Shown here in pieces: positions 35,301 through 46,844 of a stretch of 64,000 bases of DNA. The notes below the pieces were generated by a model. The model ran no database searches and was not told the origin of the DNA. It saw nothing but the letters and a program-made list of their open reading frames with translations. The stretch covers positions 3,097,620-3,161,619 of the forward strand of contig NW_023503375.1 of NCBI RefSeq assembly GCF_014529535.1. Direction: 5' to 3'. The stretch comes from Bradysia coprophila. Its lineage: Eukaryota; Arthropoda; Insecta; Diptera; Sciaridae. A program made the translations under genes and the position numbers. Position 1 is the stretch's first letter; the number at the start of each line of letters is the position of its first letter.

Positions 35301-35458
35301 GTCACTGAATTATTTTTTCATGAACAAACTTCACTGCTTTGACATTTCACGGGAATGAATCAATGTGAAGTTGTTACACAAAAAAAAAATGGTCCAGTGT
35401 GAATGAAGTACTATAAGAAAATGTGGCGCCTATATAGGCCAACCAACTAGGCGAATAG
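35301..35458. repeat. Dispersed repeat, copy 1
   Basis: Matches 51799-51952 in reverse orientation over TTTTTTCATGAACAAACTTC, TGTGAAGTTGTTACACAAA and TGTGGCGCC. Confidence 0.75.
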
Positions 35459-36119
35459 ATCTGAATGTTCATCGGTTACAAGCTGATTGAATCGGTTCAT
35501 ATCAAGTGAAAATTGCGTGTAGAGTTTTCGCACGGCTTTCCGGCGAAAGAATTGTTGGGAGAAGCGCTAATGGACTCTTACTAATTTAGGTCCTACTAGG
35601 ACCGTCCTAGTATACATAGATCTCACTATATGAAACTATGTTTGAAGCTCAAGTAAATTGAGGAATTTATGAGTTTTCTAACATAGATTATAGCAGATTC
35701 AAGTCGTATGTACAGTTAGTTGACCAACTCAACTTGTTAACATTGCCGTTTTAATGCAGTCCTGACTGTTTGTTTTCACACGGTGACATCGGTCTTAGTT
35801 TTATAGATCATCTTCAAGTTACGGTACATTCAACGAGGGGAAAACAACACGAGCGAATAGTGGGACAGTGTTGGGCGAACAATGAGCGAATGAAGGCGAA
35901 TAATGGGGAAATAATAGGCGAATGGCCGAACGGTGGGACAAGATTTTCCATTGTTGTTTCCCCCTCGACTTTCAAACGTAACCTAAGGTTATTTTCGTTG
36001 TGTTTTATTTGACCCAAACTTTTATGCCAAAAAAGTGGCAGCTCTTTGAGTACTAAATTTAAAATCCTGTGTAAAAAAAGAACGAAGAATAGACGGTTCA
36101 AAATCTAAGCTTGTCAACG

Positions 36120-36213
36120 TTAGGCACACCGGACACCGAAATTTGACTTTTGATTTTTAGAAATTTATTTGAAGGTTTCCTCGACCCCCTTAGCAATTTC
36201 CGGTGTGCCTAAA
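36120..36213. mobile_element. Small MITE with TTAGGCACACCGGA ends
   Basis: A 94-bp element bounded by TTAGGCACACCGGA and TCCGGTGTGCCTAA; similar to 34903-35047. Confidence 0.7.
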
Positions 36214-36587
36214 GTGCCTACTCGAGCATTATCCCCTACGTGTTAAGCTCAACGCTTTTGCAAACAATTTGTCAACAATCATTTTTTGGTTATGGCTCTA
36301 TGGATGACAGCTCAAATAACCTTGGAACAGACCCATGTAGGTGACACTACTTTCTATGTTCAAAAAATTTGAATATCGGACATAAGTGTGTTTGATTTAT
36401 TTTCGCTACGCGCCGCCGCCCTTCGTTGCAAATCGCCAAGGTAAATATTGGAGTGGAGGTAATGCCATAAATAACCGAATCACATTTTGTGAAACACAAG
36501 TAAATCATAGTCAACCATTTAAAAGAAAGGTGTCATTAGTATTCAACTATTGTGCTAAGCCGCGCGTCTGAATGGCATGACCTCCGC

Positions 36588-36935
36588 CAACGCACTTCAA
36601 GCATGAGTGGCACTCTAAATAGGGTACTGAAACTGAACAGTGTGTCATACAACTGTAAAACACTGTAAAAATCAATTTCATACAAAATATACTGTTATGA
36701 TCAGAGCGAGAAAACCGAAGACTACTTATTAAAACTTGCCTTGGGGTACTTGTCAAAGTATTTGCTTCTCTTTCAACGTGGTACGTTGACAGCGAAAGGA
36801 CCGAAGACCAGTTTATTATAACTTGCCTTGGGGTACTTGTCAAAATATCTCTTTCTCTTTCATCATAACACTGTAGGTCTGTAGTACTCTATTTGGCAGC
36901 TGTCGACTATGATCACTTTTGCTTGAAGTGCGTTG
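36588..36935. mobile_element. MITE of CAACGCACTTCAAGC family with inner insertion
   Basis: Ends CAACGCACTTCAAGCA and its complement; flanks CCTCCGC and CCTCCGA are a 7-bp duplication with one mismatch, in line with 9786-9952. The middle contains a ~95-bp direct duplication marked by AACTTGCCTTGGGGTACTTG. Confidence 0.8.
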
Positions 36936-36999
36936 CCTCCGACCATATATATTTACCTTGCAAATCGCCAATAATGGTATAAGAAAGTAGGAATAATGT

Positions 37000-39200
37000 C
37001 TGCGCAAACTTCAGGTAATAATTATTTAAAAATTTATCTTTCGAGCATTGGAAAGTTTTAAGGATTCCTATGGAAGCTTTTCGATCAAACTTAACGCTGT
37101 CCTAAAAGTACACCCAAAAAGATCGTTCTCCGGCTCAGAAATTGTTCTATGAAAATAGTAAAAACGACCACTTGATCGTTCTATTTCAAATAAGCGATGT
37201 GACAACTCAAGTGTTTGTCAATCAAACAATTTTTACATAATTAATAAATATAAATATTAGCAAAGGTGCTGATTATTTTCTGTTTCTTTATGGTCTACAC
37301 ACTTAACAAACATGACAATTTTCACGTAAAAAGTGTGTCGCGAAAAGAGCAATCAAAATCTTTCTATTCTATTTATTTGATGTATGTGCCAAGTGTTATT
37401 TGCATGTCGTCGCTTTTGTAATTAATTTTCATTGTTGTTAAAATTTTAGATTAAAAAAGTTGCTGTTGAGATCTGAATGAGATCTGGTTAACGCGCAAAG
37501 TATTGACTTGGAAATTGTAGGATATAATTTTCGATCTCATTTTTATTCCGGTTGATATTTTTTGCAAGTTACGTACGTAGCTCGACTTTTAACATGTCAC
37601 GGACAAAAACAATTTTGTTTTCAATTAACATGTGTAACACTTGAATCAACTTGGAAAAAAACAACAAAAATATTTAGCTGGGGATCCCACAGAAAAAGCG
37701 TCAATACGATACAAATAGATAAAGCAAAAATTTCAGGCGAGGAGACTTTCATGATAAATAGATGTCATTGCTTTCATACGAAATGATTTGTAAATTGTAC
37801 TTCTTGGTGGCGCCTTGGAAATCGTCAATAACAGCCCAAAAAAGACACTTTCCTCAGAAACTACATTTTGTAGACAATAAACCTGTCACATACCGCTATT
37901 CATCTGTTATATCGATAACGATGACCAAAATAATAACATGCTGTGGGTAAAATGGTTCTTTCTAAAGTAAAATACATGTTAAAAAAATTGAAGTACAAGA
38001 TTTGAAATCAACGGATTAAAAATACTTTGATCGATGGAAGTAACAGACCCGATAATAATACAGGTCATGCCGTCTGTAACAGGTTAAGGTAATGTTAAAA
38101 GAAATTCAACCGGTCGTCTCAACTTTCACAAATGCGGCTCCACATTTAGTTATTGTCATCTGTAAATATCCTAAGGTCGTAGGCTCAATGGAGATTAAGT
38201 TGTGTAACCCTCCGAAGTTGCCCCTCTGGGACCTGCCATTCTAGACAAGTTCCTGGTGGTGACTGGAAGCTTGCCTTGATTTGAAAGATGATCGGGAAGA
38301 AAACAAAGGATCACTAGATCTGTGTTTCTAGATCACTTGGTGATCGTCCCGCACCCTGATAAATCTAAATAGTCATTAAATAGTCTCGACTCGGTAGGAA
38401 CGAGAAGGGTTAGTTTCAGTTAAATATCAGACTCCACAAAGATTCAGTTGGTTGATTTAATTAATACTTTGGTCTTCATTTCGGCTGGAATTGATATTTG
38501 TGTTACAAGCAGAGCAGTTGTTAGAGAATATTATTCGTTGTATTCCGTGCCATGGCAATACTTGTAACATAGACAGCGTCTAAAATGATGCGTACGCATT
38601 AGGGGATCAGTACGTACCATAAAAAAAAGATATCCAACAACGATATGCGCCGATTCGGTTGTAAAACCCATTTAAAGTTTTGCAAATGAAAAGACAAAAT
38701 CAATGAGACGAGCAATTAGATGGATATTGGACACTCTTCATTACAAATTTTTTTGTCTTTTCGGTTCGGATGCGACCTACATTGGCCCGACGATCCTGAA
38801 CAATTCAAGTTATTCATAATTTTGATAAGGCTATTGGGAAACACATGACAAAACCTTATCAGTCTATCATTTAAGTTTAATTGTTTCGACAACGTACAGG
38901 TAGGAAAAATTAATGAATATTTTCTGAAAGATAAATTTTATTTTGAAGATAAAAATAGAACTTTTTGCGAGTGAACGAAAGGAATAATTTTGAATTTAAT
39001 ATGTTTCGACAAAGAAAAAAAAATAAATTTTCCATTACGATGTGTTTTGAGTGGAAAAGATGTTGATGTTGCGTGCGTGGATTTTAACTTCAAACATTTT
39101 TTTTATCTTTCTACATCTAAGGACAAGTGCATCTCGGTGCAGAGACTAAAATGTTAACCAAAATAAAACTCCAATTTTCAGAGTCTTTACAATCTTCAAA
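37000..39200. other. Intergenic between genes A and B
   Basis: Mostly featureless. 37882-38093 matches 47408-47617 in direct orientation (TTGAAGTACAAGATTTGAAATC, CAGACCCGATAA, GTCTGTAA(C/T)AGGTTAAG), upstream of genes B and D respectively. Confidence 0.6.
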
Positions 39201-40916
39201 ATGAAATTACGAACACTGTTTATAGGTAAGATGAAACAAATTACAGCAGCAGACGATGGTTTAAAGCGACAGTTATTGTCCTGAAGTTGTATGTGAACAC
39301 TTCAATTCAATTCCAAACTTTAACGTTAAACGTTGAAGGAAAATTACTCGATGTCGTTATTCTATTAGCATTTCCTAACATTCGCTTCACAAGTTAGTTT
39401 TGAGTTTTGGCAACTCAACCGAAGTTATTTGTGAATTAGTCAAACTTTAAACACAATGCCCCTTTTTGCGAGTTTTGTGTTCGTGCAACAAAAAGCACAA
39501 TTTTCATCGTTTCCTTTTATCTAGTGTTATGCGTTCCACTTCTACTCATGCTACAATCGTCCGCACAGGATTGTGGAAGGAGAAGAACTGTGAGTTACAA
39601 CGTGACATACCATCTAATATGTTGTAGAAACAATAGTAATTGTCCAAAATTTAGAGTCGAATCGTTGGTGGCGTTAATACAGGCGTAAATGAATTCACTA
39701 TGATGGCTGGCATTGTTGCAGATAATTCGGCTGTTTACTGTGGTGGCACCATTTTGGCAAATTATTATGTGCTAACGGCAGCCCATTGTGTTGCAGGAAG
39801 AAATCCAGCCTCATTGAAAGTGCTCGTAGGGGACTGGGACTACAGTATAGGTAATTGAGACTGATACTGAGAAGTGGTACATGCACTGTCTTGCTGGGAC
39901 ATTTTTTTTTGAGGCGCGTGGGAAACACGTCGAAATACAAAATTTTTTGTTTTCTTGCGACCAGAAAATGCGTCATTACTGTGTCGCTCAAAACCGGTTT
40001 TTCAAATTGCCTGGCTACAAGACAACAAAGTATCGTACTGTCTTGCTGGAAAACTTTGTTTGTTGAAGAGTTTGGGATGTATTCCTCTCCTTCGGCTCGG
40101 AAAACTACCTTCCCACACACCTCAACACAAAAAATTTCCCAGCCAGGCAGTTATGTACTAGTGCGAGGCCAGAACATGCGAATGATTTTTGTTTACGCGG
40201 TAATGACGCACTTTCTGGCCGCTAGTAAACAAACCTGCTTTCCTTTTTACTGAGAACAAAATCTATAGGCGCTGACACGAGCTTTGCTGCTGTCTATTTG
40301 GTCCAAAGATGTAATATCTATCCAGGCTATAATCCTAACACAAATACAAACGACATTGCTATCATCACCACGCAGAGAAGCATCGTTTATAACGTGGCAG
40401 TTGGTCCCGTTTGCCTTCCGCCAACGTAAGCTCATCAAATATCATTCTCAAATATTATTAGAAAGCAAACCATTTACCCAACAGAAATCTGTTGTTTACT
40501 GGCTCGACTGTTGAAGCCGTTGGATGGGGTTCAACGGAATTCGGTGGTCCAAAATCTACAGTTCTTAAAAAAGTTCAAATCGGGGTGATCAGTAATGATG
40601 ATTGTAGAAGGACCTACTCATACATTTCAAACAGCCACCTTTGTACATACGGCTCGAACGGTCGTGATTCATGTCAAGTAATGAACTCAAATTTTATTAC
40701 TTTTATTTTCAAACCATTTTCCATTTTTTTAAATTTTCTGATGTTTAGTTTGACTCCGGCGGACCAGTATATTATATGTTGAACGGACGGGTAAATCTGG
40801 TTGGTATAATTATCGGAGGTATAGGATGTGCTGGAAACTATCCATCAATTAACACCAGAGTAACGACATTTGTTTCATGGATCAGACAAAATACACCCGG
40901 AGCCGTTTATTATTGA
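39201..40916 (+). CDS. Trypsin-like serine protease without CUB (gene B)
   Basis: Exons 39201-39225, 39525-39589, 39655-39850, 40269-40425, 40485-40677, 40749-40916; 267 residues. A signal peptide (MKLRTLFIVL, LLLM, ending near SSAQ) is followed by a nine-residue stub DCGRRRTSR and at once by IVGGVNTGV, so the whole CUB domain is absent; the exons that encode it in genes A, C, D and E are not found in the 5' introns. CGRRR matches the end of the CUB region of gene C, so it looks like a secondary loss. Catalytic residues are present: His in TAAHCV, Asp in TNDIAI, Ser in DSGGP; DSCQ gives Asp189. Residue 193 is Phe. Intron 3 contains a fold-back repeat. AATAAA follows at about 40951. Confidence 0.88.
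39878..40162. repeat. Fold-back repeat in intron 3 of gene B
   Basis: GTACATGCACTGTCTTGCTGGGACAT at the left is the diverged complement of ...TTTCCCAGCCAGGCAGTTATGTAC at the right; the phrase ACTGTCTTGCTGG is also repeated inside (about 40039). Confidence 0.7.
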
Positions 40917-41257
40917 TTTTCTTTGTAATGATTTATGCAATGTTCCACCTTAATAAATCAATCAAACTTCAACGAGACCATGAAATTATTTATTATCCAA
41001 TAATTACACCAGCTAACAACGAAATATAAGTTATTTGTTGAGAGAGTTTCCATTTTTCACACACAAGGCCAGGTATATGAAAAATTATCAAGTCTACTAC
41101 TTCTTTTGATGCAAGTATAGATTGAACGGGTTCAAATAAAATTTCGTTTAACATTGAAAAGCTACATTATTTTCACGAATGAATTGAAGGAACGATTTTC
41201 AAGTAAAAACCAGTAAACTGAACGCAGTTAACATCAATTAATTGAGGTTAAGGACTA

Positions 41258-41400
41258 CAGCCAAGGACAGTCAAAAAAGTGTATTTTTATGATTTTCGTG
41301 TTTATCGATGTCAGCTGTTTTAACAATACAAATTACAATGGCAAAACAGCGATGAAACACGTATAGAATAAAAATGCACTTTTTTGACTGTCCCAGGCTG
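41258..41400. mobile_element. Mariner-type MITE
   Basis: A 143-bp element with ends CAGCCAAGGACAGTCAAAAA and (complement) CAGCCTGGGACAGTCAAAAA, flanked by TA (41256-41257, 41401-41402). Confidence 0.85.
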
Positions 41401-41942
41401 TACTTGACGAAAAATTAAGTGGTGTTACGTTGACGTGTACCGCATCATAATGAAAATGATATATTAAAGAAAAGTGAAGCAAACTCTTTTAAAAAATCGA
41501 ATTAGGGTGTAAAATAAGTTTGATAAACTTTGCTTCTTCATAAGGCGTAAAGTGAACAAACTCACGAATTTTAAACAAGTAGCAAAGTTTCTTGTTACGC
41601 CACTTATGGCGCAAAATTTTTTAGGTAAAATTTTTCTTTTAGAATTTGTTCGGCCTAATTATTGCTTCGACAATTTTTGCGTACAAGCGCAGCCTACAGC
41701 GATATCAGTTGTTTTGGAAGTATGGACAAGGACTTGCGTTAATTTTCAACTGATATCAGTTGTTTTGAAAGTTTGGTTTGATTTTCTGTTATGTTATTTG
41801 GTTGCAATTTATATCAATAAATGAATAAATCAATATATAATAAATCTATATCTTCCATGCGAAATTTCGCGAACATACTTTTTCCAAAAAAGTGTTTTCT
41901 CGACGTTTCAGAAGATACTCTATCCGAATCTGCAATTAAAAA

Positions 41943-42230
41943 TTTAGGAACTAATCTTGGAACACGTCACTTATATCGAAAATAACCAAAATCCATCGAA
42001 AAATCCGATGGAAGTTAGGAACTGCCAGAGGAATAATCTCTCATCCCAAAAGTTAGGAACCAACATTGAAACACCTCGCTTATATCGAAAATAATCGAAA
42101 TCCATCGAAAAATTCGATGGAAGTTAGGAAGTGCTAGAGAAATCATCTCTCATCCCAAAATTTAGGAACCAACCTTGGAACACATCACTCATGTCGAAAA
42201 TAACCCAAATTCATCAAAACGCTTTTTCCG
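41943..42230. repeat. Tandem repeat, unit ~110 bp, 2.6 copies
   Basis: TTAGGAAC starts units at 41943, 42053 and 42162; each carries TATCGAAAATAA and CATCGAAAAATNCGATGG. Confidence 0.85.
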
Positions 42231-42299
42231 ACCTTTACCAATCACTATTCATAATTACTAGTTGGAAAAAAATTATTTCTTCTGACACACATATACACA

Positions 42300-44700
42300 A
42301 ATAAAACATGCTGTTATAGGGATGGAAACTCCCAAACGCCCAATTTTTTTGGGGGGGGGGGAATGTCTTAGAATGACGACTAGAATCTACTGACAAAATT
42401 TCAAGAAACTCTAAAGAAGACTTTAGAAGATTGTAAACATGGACGGACGGACGGACTAACAAAGTAACGTAAATGACGGCAACGCAATCTTATAACCGTG
42501 AGCCATCGTCATGTCACTTTTTTTTATTTTTCATTCGTAAATTTAGACTTATCAGGACCGAATTACGTAAAATTTGTGGTCCCAACATAAAATATGAAAT
42601 ACAGTGTGTTCATCTTTAAAACGTACAATTTTAGATTTATCAGAGTTTTTTAAAAGTTTTGATGTTCCCAGTCAATTAATTTCTTCCTATTCTATGATAT
42701 TTTGGCGTGAGATTTGAATTCGCTGAGGGATTTTCAAATTTTGATTCCGCTGAGGGATTTTCAAATTTTGATTCCGCTGACTTTTAAAACTCTTAAAAAT
42801 CTCAAATAAATTCCGATCTAAAAAACCCCACTGTATTTGATAGTGTGAGTTTTCCCTACAAAATTAGTGGGCAAATTAGCGCAAAAAATTTAAATGTGCC
42901 TAATAGAATTTCCAAAATTTTCTGCGCTTATAATTGTACAAAATGTGTATCTGTTGCAAACTGGTCTCGGGACGGGACCACATTTTTTTTCGTACGTTTT
43001 ACCAGTCTAGGTATGATTAGTCTAAGTCCATTTTTTTTTGTTTTTTACATTCTGAAAATGATGGAAATGAAAGCCGAAAAATATTTTTTTCTCAAAACCG
43101 ATAGAAGATTCGCAAAATATTTCCTCGGAAGGCTTATAGAATTTAAAGAGCTACACTTCCGTATTTTTTTTTACTAAAATCGGTGAGCTCGTTCTGGAGA
43201 TTTGCCAGTAAGAGTGAAGTCACCATATGTTCCCCCTTTTATCAATATGTTGATCTTCTTCCGTGGCTACTACCTGTGAATCTTATCGTCGTGTAAACGT
43301 TTTCGTACTTATTGTGTACCTATACTGCACAATATATTACATAACTGAAATTATATTACGGAAGTGAAGCTTGTTGATAGCGAAGGTAGATAATTTTCGA
43401 TGAAGCAAAAACAAAGTGTGTTTCGATTCGACGTCACTCATCACACTGAACTCACAATATTTTTAAAGTTAGTCGATAAATATTCAATATTGACTGATAA
43501 ATTCTACGTCGAAATACAATCGAAACATACGCTCTTTGCTCAATAGTCGTGCAATTTCAGAGACGATTAACATTTTTTATTTCAAAATTCACCTGTACTA
43601 ATAGCGATGACTAAAAATAAGTTTCAAAAATTAGACGTTGAATTAATTGAAGTCATGCGTATGTCGTAAACTTTAAGGGACGGGATTGTCAAGGCAGAGA
43701 TATTTTGACAAAATTAATTGACAAAAGTAAAAAGAGAAGAAAAATGTTACAAAAAAAACATATTTTGTCAGAGTGAGGAAAGCTCGGAACTGATCTGAAA
43801 TTTACCAGAAATGTTTGAATGAAATTTTAAGGCTCCTGAAATCTGATATGAATGTACCCTGATTCAGGTAAGTTTTATTTTTGAAAATTACCTGACAAAT
43901 AGGTCACACTAGGCGTATTCTCAACTTTAGATGGATTCTTTAGAGGGAGATCGTAGACTATCATTGTTGGGAAGGGTGATTTCTCTTAGGAATGAAAGAC
44001 AACTCGCTGATATAGTCTGAAGCCACAAACGACCAACAATAATTTCTTTGCATTTGAAAAGCCTAACTCCGACTACATTCTGATTAAACATTTGATGCAC
44101 ACACCTGATAAAGAGCGATTCGATACACAAAAAAAAAGTTTTAGGTCAAACAACTCCATACCCAAACTACATTATTTTCTTATATGCGATAAAACTGAAT
44201 GGAATGAACCAGTAATGGTTATACGGACCAACGACTGTTGAAATTTATTCCAACATTTCTTCTTTATAAATAGATTTTTCAACATCGTCAATTTCTTGTA
44301 CCAATAGAAGTTCAACTCCTTTTCACATATCGGATCTATCAATTTCCACATCGAAATAACGAAATCGAAAATCCGACAAATTTAGTCAACCGTTAAGTCA
44401 AGTGGAAATAAAAATTTTGTTTTCAAAGAAATGTCTGTTAAGTTCAAAATACAAATCGATAAAGCGAATAACCTATAGCAGTTTAACACACCGCGCGATT
44501 CTCGACCCAGTTACCACCTCTTAACACCGATCAAATCAACAGCACAACAATGTGCTATTAGTTATTCAGTCTTGCAATACCTGAAAATTTTATTGATTTT
44601 CATATTTTTTCTTCGTCTCTTTGTTATGTTAGCGTTGCAGTCTACTTAACAGTTAGTTAAGGTAAACTGATATCATTTGTCACATTCGTTAGTTACTGAT
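42300..44700. other. Intergenic between genes B and C
   Basis: A T8G11 run at about 42343-42361. About 42562-43026 is a decayed relative of the MITE at 52042-52322 (AATTACGTAAAATTTGTGGTCCC, AAATTAGCGCAAAAAA). The phrase ATTCCGCTGAGGGATTTTCA is tandemly repeated near 42720-42780. No supported gene. Confidence 0.55.
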
Positions 44701-44710
44701 TCTGAATCTG

Positions 44711-44716
44711 TATAAA
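44711..44716 (+). promoter_or_regulatory. Possible TATA box of gene C
   Basis: TATAAAGG lies 31 bases before the proposed ATG. If it acts as a TATA box the transcript would begin almost at the ATG, so either the leader is extremely short or this match is fortuitous. Confidence 0.35.
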
Positions 44717-44741
44717 GGACAATTTATTTTAAACGCTAGAA

Positions 44742-46844
44742 ATGCCGAATCAATTGTTAGTACTTCTCCTCAATGGTAAGACGTGTTTTCTAAATGTTAT
44801 ACCACACACCTATGTTCACTTCGAACTGATCCGTTCAACTTACAGCTCTTTTTGTGACATCAATCCGAGCTCAATTCTCTGGCTGTGATTACTTTCAAAA
44901 TGTTGTTGCCGGTCAAACATATGACATATTTTCGCCTGGATATGGAACCTACTATCCAGCGGGAACTAATTGTCGTAGGTCCTTTTTTAATCATACAATA
45001 GTGATCTGGCGATTGATTTCATTTTCGACTACAGGTTGGCGAGCTCAGGGACCAGTTAACTCAAAAATAACGCTTAATTGCATAGATGTGACTTTACCGC
45101 AAGTAAATCGATATTGAATTAAACTCGTTACTATATATTGCGAAGTTGTTAAGAGCGATCAACGAACTTTGTGCCTATACAAAAACAAACATTCATTTGC
45201 TATCAGAGTACAAAGTTTACCGAAAGGTGTCGCTCCTAACAATTTTCAAAGCTTAAAATAAAAGAAACGAAGCATGAGAAAATGTATTGAAGGCTTAGCC
45301 AAGCCAAGTCACTAGCACTTTATAGTTCACAATTTTTATTCGGATCTGCCCTTTTTTCACTATTTACTACGATCAATATTGTGTTGAAATTTTGTCTCGT
45401 GGGTGCACGCACGGAATGCTAAACAGAGTGGAAATTTAGTGCGTATAGAAACTGACGATCTTCCACTTTATTCTCCAATAGAACAGTTGCAACGATAGAC
45501 TGGAAGTCTCGTGGTCAGGAATGGACAATCCCAATACGAACTGGTATTGCACTTCACAAACCTTCAGTTCTACAACAGCTGGCAATTCAATCAGTATAGG
45601 TTTGTCTCCTATACCATAAATAATAGTCTAAATTGACGAATAAAAATGCCACATCGACAGCTCTTAGATCACAAGCAAGTGGATACATATCCGGGAAATT
45701 TCGCTGCCAGTTAAGCGTACAGTCACAAACCACGACTCCAAACCAATGCGATTGTGGCAGACGTAAAGTTGTAAGACTTATCAACAAAATCATTACCACA
45801 ATCGTCAGCATGCAAATCCAATTTTTCTTGCAGAGTCGCATTGTACAAGGTGAAGTAACTGGAGTGAATGAATTCACAATGATGGCTGGCATAATGGACA
45901 CAAGGGATCGGACTGTTTATTGTGGCGGAACAATAATTTCGAATAATCACGTTTTAACGTCGGCACATTGTCTTACGAATAGAGTAGCGACATCTTTATC
46001 CGTACTGATTGGTGACGACGACTACGCAACAAGTATGTGATGGGACCATTCGCCATTTTTGGCGTCTGTGGCTTTCCTCATTACCACTCATGTTTTACAA
46101 TTTCATTTCCAATAATATCATGTTTGTAGCATCAGACACTCCCTATGCAGTTTTCTATCCAGTTAGTAGCGTCACTATTCACCCGAGCTTTGACCGAAGC
46201 ACCAATTTAAACGACATTGGCATTATAAACACAGCAACAAGTTAATATAGTTTTTAGCTCAAAATTGACCTGTTCACCAAAGCTTTAATTTCAAATTTCC
46301 CGTAACAGGTATTGCCTACAATGTAGCTGTGGGTCCGGCGTGTTTACCATTTGCGTAAGATCGAAGCTGATCTATATGTCGAGCAAAACGACTCATTCGT
46401 TCTTTACAGATACGAAACCGTCCCATTTACTGGCTCCGTAGTGGAAGCTGTTGGATGGGGCACGATCTTTTACGGTGGTGAAATATCCACGAAGCTTAGA
46501 AAAGTTTCATTGAATGTAATTAGCAATGCGGTTTGTAGTACGTATTACAGTAATATTGCTTCAACACAGATGTGTGTAAAAACGCCATCCAAGGACACAT
46601 GCCAGGTATGGTGTAAATCAACTGAGTTATCATTTTCACATTTTGGTAATTAATTGAGTGTTAATTACAACAGAGAGACTCTGGTGGTCCAATCTTTGGA
46701 ACTGCTAATGGCCGAGTGTTTTTGTTGGGCATTATCAGTTATGGTCAAGGTTGTGCGACCGATTATCCGTCCGTAAATACTAGAGTTACGTCGTATTTAA
46801 GTTGGATACAAGCAAATACATTCGGTGCTACTTACTGCCGATAG
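44742..46844 (+). CDS. CUB-domain trypsin-like serine protease (gene C)
   Basis: Ten exons: 44742-44775, 44846-44974, 45035-45102, 45482-45599, 45661-45770, 45834-46032, 46130-46240, 46309-46354, 46410-46605, 46674-46844; 393 residues. Signal peptide MPNQLLVLLLNALFVTSIRA, then a CUB domain (GCDYFQNVVAGQTYDIFSPG, NCRW, WYC, QCDCGRR). The protease begins R|IVQGEV: Gln replaces the usual Gly18. His is in TSAHCL (Ser for the common Ala), Asp in LNDIGI, Ser in DSGGP; KDTCQ gives Asp189. Residue 193 is Arg, as in human mesotrypsin. Two introns are unique to this copy, inside CUB after AATTGTC and after INTATS, both restoring frame exactly. AATAAA follows at about 46905. Confidence 0.88.
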
